DNA of 61,077 bases from Planctomycetia bacterium (GTDB lineage: Bacteria > Planctomycetota > Planctomycetia > Gemmatales > Gemmataceae), in assembly GCA_005786805.1 (NCBI GenBank), contig SYCV01000039.1:1-61077 (forward strand). Direction: 5' to 3'. Positions 58,247 through 61,077 of the stretch are shown in pieces. The position numbers and the translations under genes were made by a program. Within the stretch, counting starts at the first letter, position 1, and every line of letters starts with the position of its first letter. The notes below the pieces were generated by a model. It had not been told where the DNA came from. It saw nothing but the letters and a program-made list of their open reading frames with translations, and did no database searches.

Positions 58247-59329
58247 ATGTTACATGCGATGATAATGGCTGGTGGTGGTGGGACAAGGTTCTGGCCCCGA
58301 AGCAGGCAAAAAAAACCGAAACAATTCCTGCAACTGGGGGGAGATCGATCACTCATTCAACAAGCATATGAGAGACTTGAAGCTGCCGTGCCACCTGAGC
58401 GAATGTGGGTTATCACCTCGGAGGCATACCGGCAGGAAACACAGGCACACCTTCCCACGCTTTCGAATGACCACATTATTGGGGAACCTGTTGGCCGGGA
58501 CACCGCCCCCTGTGTCGCACTTGGCGCGGCATTAATCGCCAAAAATGATCCTGAAGCTGTGATGTTGGTGAGCCCTGCGGACCATGTGATTGAACCGGTA
58601 CAGGAATTCAGAAGGGCGGTTCATGCAGCCCACGAAATATGCAAGGATAGCCCGGGTACTTTTTTGACTTTTGGAATACCGCCCACCTATCCCTCGGTGG
58701 GATATGGCTACATTCAAAAGGGACAGGAGGCTGCTCAAAAACAGGGTCTCACGGCATACAAAGTATCAGCTTTCAAGGAAAAACCCTCCCTTGAGATTGC
58801 ACAACAATTCTTTGCATCCGGGAATTATTTCTGGAATAGCGGTATCTTCGTATGGCGCGCAAGCACCGTGCTAGCATCACTCAAGGAACATAAGCCGGCT
58901 ATGCACGACGCCGCATTAAAAATCGCAGCGGCATGGGATACCCCGCAACGCAAAGAGGTGCTGGAAACTGAATTCTCCGCAATGGAAAAAATAAGCGTGG
59001 ACTATGCGATAATGGAAAAAGCCAAAGAAGTGATGGTTCTTCAAACACCTTACAAATGGGACGATGTGGGCAGTTGGCAGGCACTTGAAAGACTGCACCC
59101 ACAGGATGCGGATGGTAACACCGTCGTGGCATCACATTGCGGAATTCGAACAAATAATTGCATTATAGTTTCAGATAATCGCAGCAACCTCACCACCACC
59201 ATCGGGGTTGAAAACCTGATTATTGTGCGGGATGGCGATGCCATCCTGGTTGCTGACAAGAGAGATGAAGCCGGGGTCAAACAACTTGTCGATTTGCTAA
59301 GAAAACGCGGCTTGGATCAATACCTCTAA
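58247..59329 (+). CDS. manC: Mannose-1-phosphate guanylyltransferase
   Basis: A 360-residue enzyme that makes GDP-mannose from GTP and mannose-1-phosphate. N-terminal MAGGGGTRFWPRSR with KPKQFL is the GTP site; EPVGRDTAP, the FKEKPS lysine motif, YFWNSGIF and VDYAIMEKA are all present. It lacks the C-terminal phosphomannose isomerase domain of bifunctional ManC/AlgA proteins. AAAGGAG lies before the ATG. The next gene's ATG overlaps the stop (TAATG). With the UDPGP gene it supplies activated sugars for polysaccharide or glycoprotein synthesis. Confidence 0.93.
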   Translation: MLHAMIMAGGGGTRFWPRSRQKKPKQFLQLGGDRSLIQQAYERLEAAVPPERMWVITSEAYRQETQAHLPTLSNDHIIGEPVGRDTAPCVALGAALIAKNDPEAVMLVSPADHVIEPVQEFRRAVHAAHEICKDSPGTFLTFGIPPTYPSVGYGYIQKGQEAAQKQGLTAYKVSAFKEKPSLEIAQQFFASGNYFWNSGIFVWRASTVLASLKEHKPAMHDAALKIAAAWDTPQRKEVLETEFSAMEKISVDYAIMEKAKEVMVLQTPYKWDDVGSWQALERLHPQDADGNTVVASHCGIRTNNCIIVSDNRSNLTTTIGVENLIIVRDGDAILVADKRDEAGVKQLVDLLRKRGLDQYL

Positions 59330-59778
59330 TGGGAAGATGGCTAGGAATTGATTTTGGCAAAGTACGGGTAGGGCTGGCATCTGCGGATTCCACAGTGGGT
59401 ATTGCATTTCCGCTTGAGACCCGCACACGCATCAATGAGAAAGCTGACGCCGCGTATTTCAAACGGATCGCCCTGGATGAAAAAATCACAGGAGTTGTCA
59501 TAGGCCTACCAATTCATTCCGATGGCAGGGAGGGGGATAAAGCAAAGGAAGCCCGGGAGTTTGGTGAGTGGATACAAAAAACCTTGAACCTCCCCGTTTA
59601 TTTCTTTGATGAACGGTTCAGCACCTTTGAGGCAAACTCGTATATGCGTGAAGCGGGATTAAACCCCATGAAACGAAAAGAAAAACGCGACCAGATCGCG
59701 GCGCAGATAATTCTACAGGGATTCATTGACGCTGGTTATCCAGAAGATGGCGGATACCTTGGCCCCTTGCAAGGCTAA
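59329..59778 (+). CDS. ruvX: RuvX/YqgF-type Holliday-junction resolvase-like nuclease
   Basis: A 149-residue RNase H-fold protein of the YqgF/RuvX family, implicated in 16S rRNA 5' end processing and, in some bacteria, Holliday-junction cleavage. GIDFGKVRVGLA contains the first catalytic Asp, GLPIHSDGREGDKA and FDERFST are the standard central motifs, and RDQIAAQIIL carries the C-terminal Asp. Length is typical. It is coupled to manC by a one-base stop/start overlap and converges on purL with a four-base overlap of the two stops. Confidence 0.93.
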   Translation: MGRWLGIDFGKVRVGLASADSTVGIAFPLETRTRINEKADAAYFKRIALDEKITGVVIGLPIHSDGREGDKAKEAREFGEWIQKTLNLPVYFFDERFSTFEANSYMREAGLNPMKRKEKRDQIAAQIILQGFIDAGYPEDGGYLGPLQG

Positions 59779-61077
59779 AGCTTCAATGATGAAAGCCACG
59801 ATTTCCTTAAATCTTCCAACGATGTCCAGAGTGCCCATTCCCCGGTTGGCCCGGCAATTCTCAGACGCTTCTCAGCGCAGGTGACGCCTATTTCATGTAC
59901 TGGCAGACTATTGAATTTAGCTTTAAAATTCGCAACATTCTGAGGCTCAACCTCCACCACATAACAGGCCGGCGGTTCCGCAAACAGCATGGCTTCAAAT
60001 GGGACTTTCCCCAAGGCGGATAGGCCATTAATATCAGCTCCAATACCGCCAGCAAAAGCCATTTCGGCTATCGTGACAGCCAAACCACCCTCACTAACAT
60101 CATGACATGAACGAACCGTAGCAGCATTGATTGCATCATGCATGGACCTGTGAATTAAAATCGCCTCTTTTGCGTCAGGCTTGGGAACAATGCCCCCTTT
60201 TAATTGATGAATTTTTGCGAACTGCGAACCCCCGATGTTTCCGGTAAGACGCCCGACCAGAAATAATTTGTTGCCTGCCTTTTTCATGTCCATTGTTATG
60301 CATTTACGAATATCCTGGACTATACCAATGGCACTTATCAACAATGTAGGAGGAATTACAATACTTTTTCCTTTTGCATGAAATTCATTTTTAAGACTAT
60401 CCTTGCCACTGATGAAAGGCATTTCATAAGTGATCGCGAAATCCTTGCAAGCTTCGGCAGCCAACACCAACGATCCAAGAACTTCAGGCCGGTCGGTGTT
60501 TCCCCAGCAAAAATTATCAAGTATTGCAATTCGGGAAGGGTCGGCCCCGACAGCAACGACATTTCGCACAGCCTCATCAATGGCACAAGCAGCCATTGCA
60601 TAAGGATCAAGGTCTCCATAATCAGGCAATAAACCACATCCCACAGCAAAGCCCTTTGTGGAACCCAATACAGGGTTGACCACGGATGAATCGGAGGGGC
60701 CCTCCTCCAAAATTCCAACCAGTGGCTTGATTACACTCCCGCCCTGAACTTCATGATCATATTGCCGGATTATCCATTCTTTGCTGCAAACATTGAACGA
60801 GGAGAGAAGCTTTAATAATGTATCGCCAAGGTTCTGGCCAGCAGGAATTGATGGGTTAGTGGTTGATTCAACAGGAGTTTTCCAAGCAGCCATTCGGACT
60901 TGCTTTGGCCGGCCATTATGGAGAAAATCCAAATCGATGTCACCAACTTCGGCCCCCTGGTAGAAAAGCCTAAGGCGACCGGTATTTTCAAAAACACCCA
61001 GTTCAGCAGCTTCCACCCCCTCCCATTTGCATACCTCCTTCAACTTTGCGAGTTTCTCCTTGGGAACGGAAAGAATC
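59775..61077 (-). CDS. purL: Phosphoribosylformylglycinamidine synthase (PurL), partial
   Basis: The C-terminal 434 or so codons of PurL, which makes FGAM from FGAR, glutamine and ATP in purine synthesis. The frame stays open to the window edge, so the start is missing; the TTG at 61043 is an internal leucine. Recognisable motifs are KPLVGILEEGPSD, GCGLLPDYGDLDP, AVGADPSRIAILDNFCWGN, FISGKDSLKNEF and SCHDVSEGGL, all typical of the second half. The stop is TAG at 59777-59775. No glutaminase domain is visible downstream, so the glutamine-hydrolysing subunit (PurQ) is probably encoded elsewhere. Confidence 0.95.
   Translation of the reverse strand, partial: ILSVPKEKLAKLKEVCKWEGVEAAELGVFENTGRLRLFYQGAEVGDIDLDFLHNGRPKQVRMAAWKTPVESTTNPSIPAGQNLGDTLLKLLSSFNVCSKEWIIRQYDHEVQGGSVIKPLVGILEEGPSDSSVVNPVLGSTKGFAVGCGLLPDYGDLDPYAMAACAIDEAVRNVVAVGADPSRIAILDNFCWGNTDRPEVLGSLVLAAEACKDFAITYEMPFISGKDSLKNEFHAKGKSIVIPPTLLISAIGIVQDIRKCITMDMKKAGNKLFLVGRLTGNIGGSQFAKIHQLKGGIVPKPDAKEAILIHRSMHDAINAATVRSCHDVSEGGLAVTIAEMAFAGGIGADINGLSALGKVPFEAMLFAEPPACYVVEVEPQNVANFKAKFNSLPVHEIGVTCAEKRLRIAGPTGEWALWTSLEDLRKSWLSSLKL

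Noticed and set aside
1-61077. Mobile elements, CRISPR arrays, tRNA or rRNA genes
   Set aside because: I found no transposase or integrase, no spaced direct repeats and no tRNA or rRNA signature in any gap.

Overview
The window is bacterial and almost certainly from a member of the Planctomycetota. Three PSCyt2-PSD1 (DUF1549/DUF1553) proteins, five Tat-exported DUF1501 proteins, four PVC-type dehydrogenase/HEAT/cytochrome c proteins, DUF1080 domains and a short type II secretion/pseudopilin operon occur together. This set is typical of that phylum. The DNA is AT-leaning by eye. I see no tRNA, rRNA, CRISPR array, insertion sequence or phage gene.

Layout. (1) 27-25085 is an island of exported, mostly haem-binding proteins of largely unknown function. 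A minus-strand pair (PSCyt2-PSD1 then DUF1501) and an esterase come first. A long plus-strand series follows: PSCyt1/PSCyt2/PSD1, DUF1501, esterase, PQQ-like propeller, redoxin-cytochrome-monooxygenase fold, DUF1501, LamG-containing PSCyt/PSD1, DUF1501, and a haem-tagged cyclase-like toroid. A minus-strand operon (DUF1501, ceramidase-LamG, thioredoxin-haem-PDZ) closes the island. (2) 25308-27595 holds a DUF1080 gene broken by an in-frame TGA and a polytopic membrane protein. (3) 27646-45264 holds four large PVC-type dehydrogenase-cytochromes, a response regulator-PP2C phosphatase, an SDR, a Gfo/Idh/MocA oxidoreductase and a second DUF1080 gene. (4) 45322-50243 is a compact GspE-F-F-I-J-K-like secretion operon on the minus strand. 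(5) 50372-55970 holds a DUF58/BatD-like pair, a coiled-coil lipoprotein, a PpiC-type foldase and an MFS transporter. (6) 56031-61077 is housekeeping: an MBL hydrolase, two sugar-nucleotide pyrophosphorylases, RuvX, and the C-terminal part of PurL running off the edge.

Main observation. The second DUF1080 gene (38744-39478) ends on an A10 tract carrying an in-frame A AAA AAG slippery heptamer. The -1 frame downstream is a PVC-type dehydrogenase-cytochrome (36222-38762) with no signal peptide. Its only usable ATG lies inside the conserved propeller. A single -1 shift, or one extra A, joins the two into an exported protein of about 1,085 residues, close to its paralogues (1,035 and 1,052). This is either programmed recoding, transcriptional slippage or a homopolymer error; in each case the two ORFs should be treated as one gene. 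With the divergent Gfo/Idh/MocA and ThuA-dehydrogenase-cytochrome genes it suggests a periplasmic route that oxidises glycosides to 3-keto sugars, hydrolyses them and feeds electrons to cytochrome c. The pathway assignment is inference from family knowledge.
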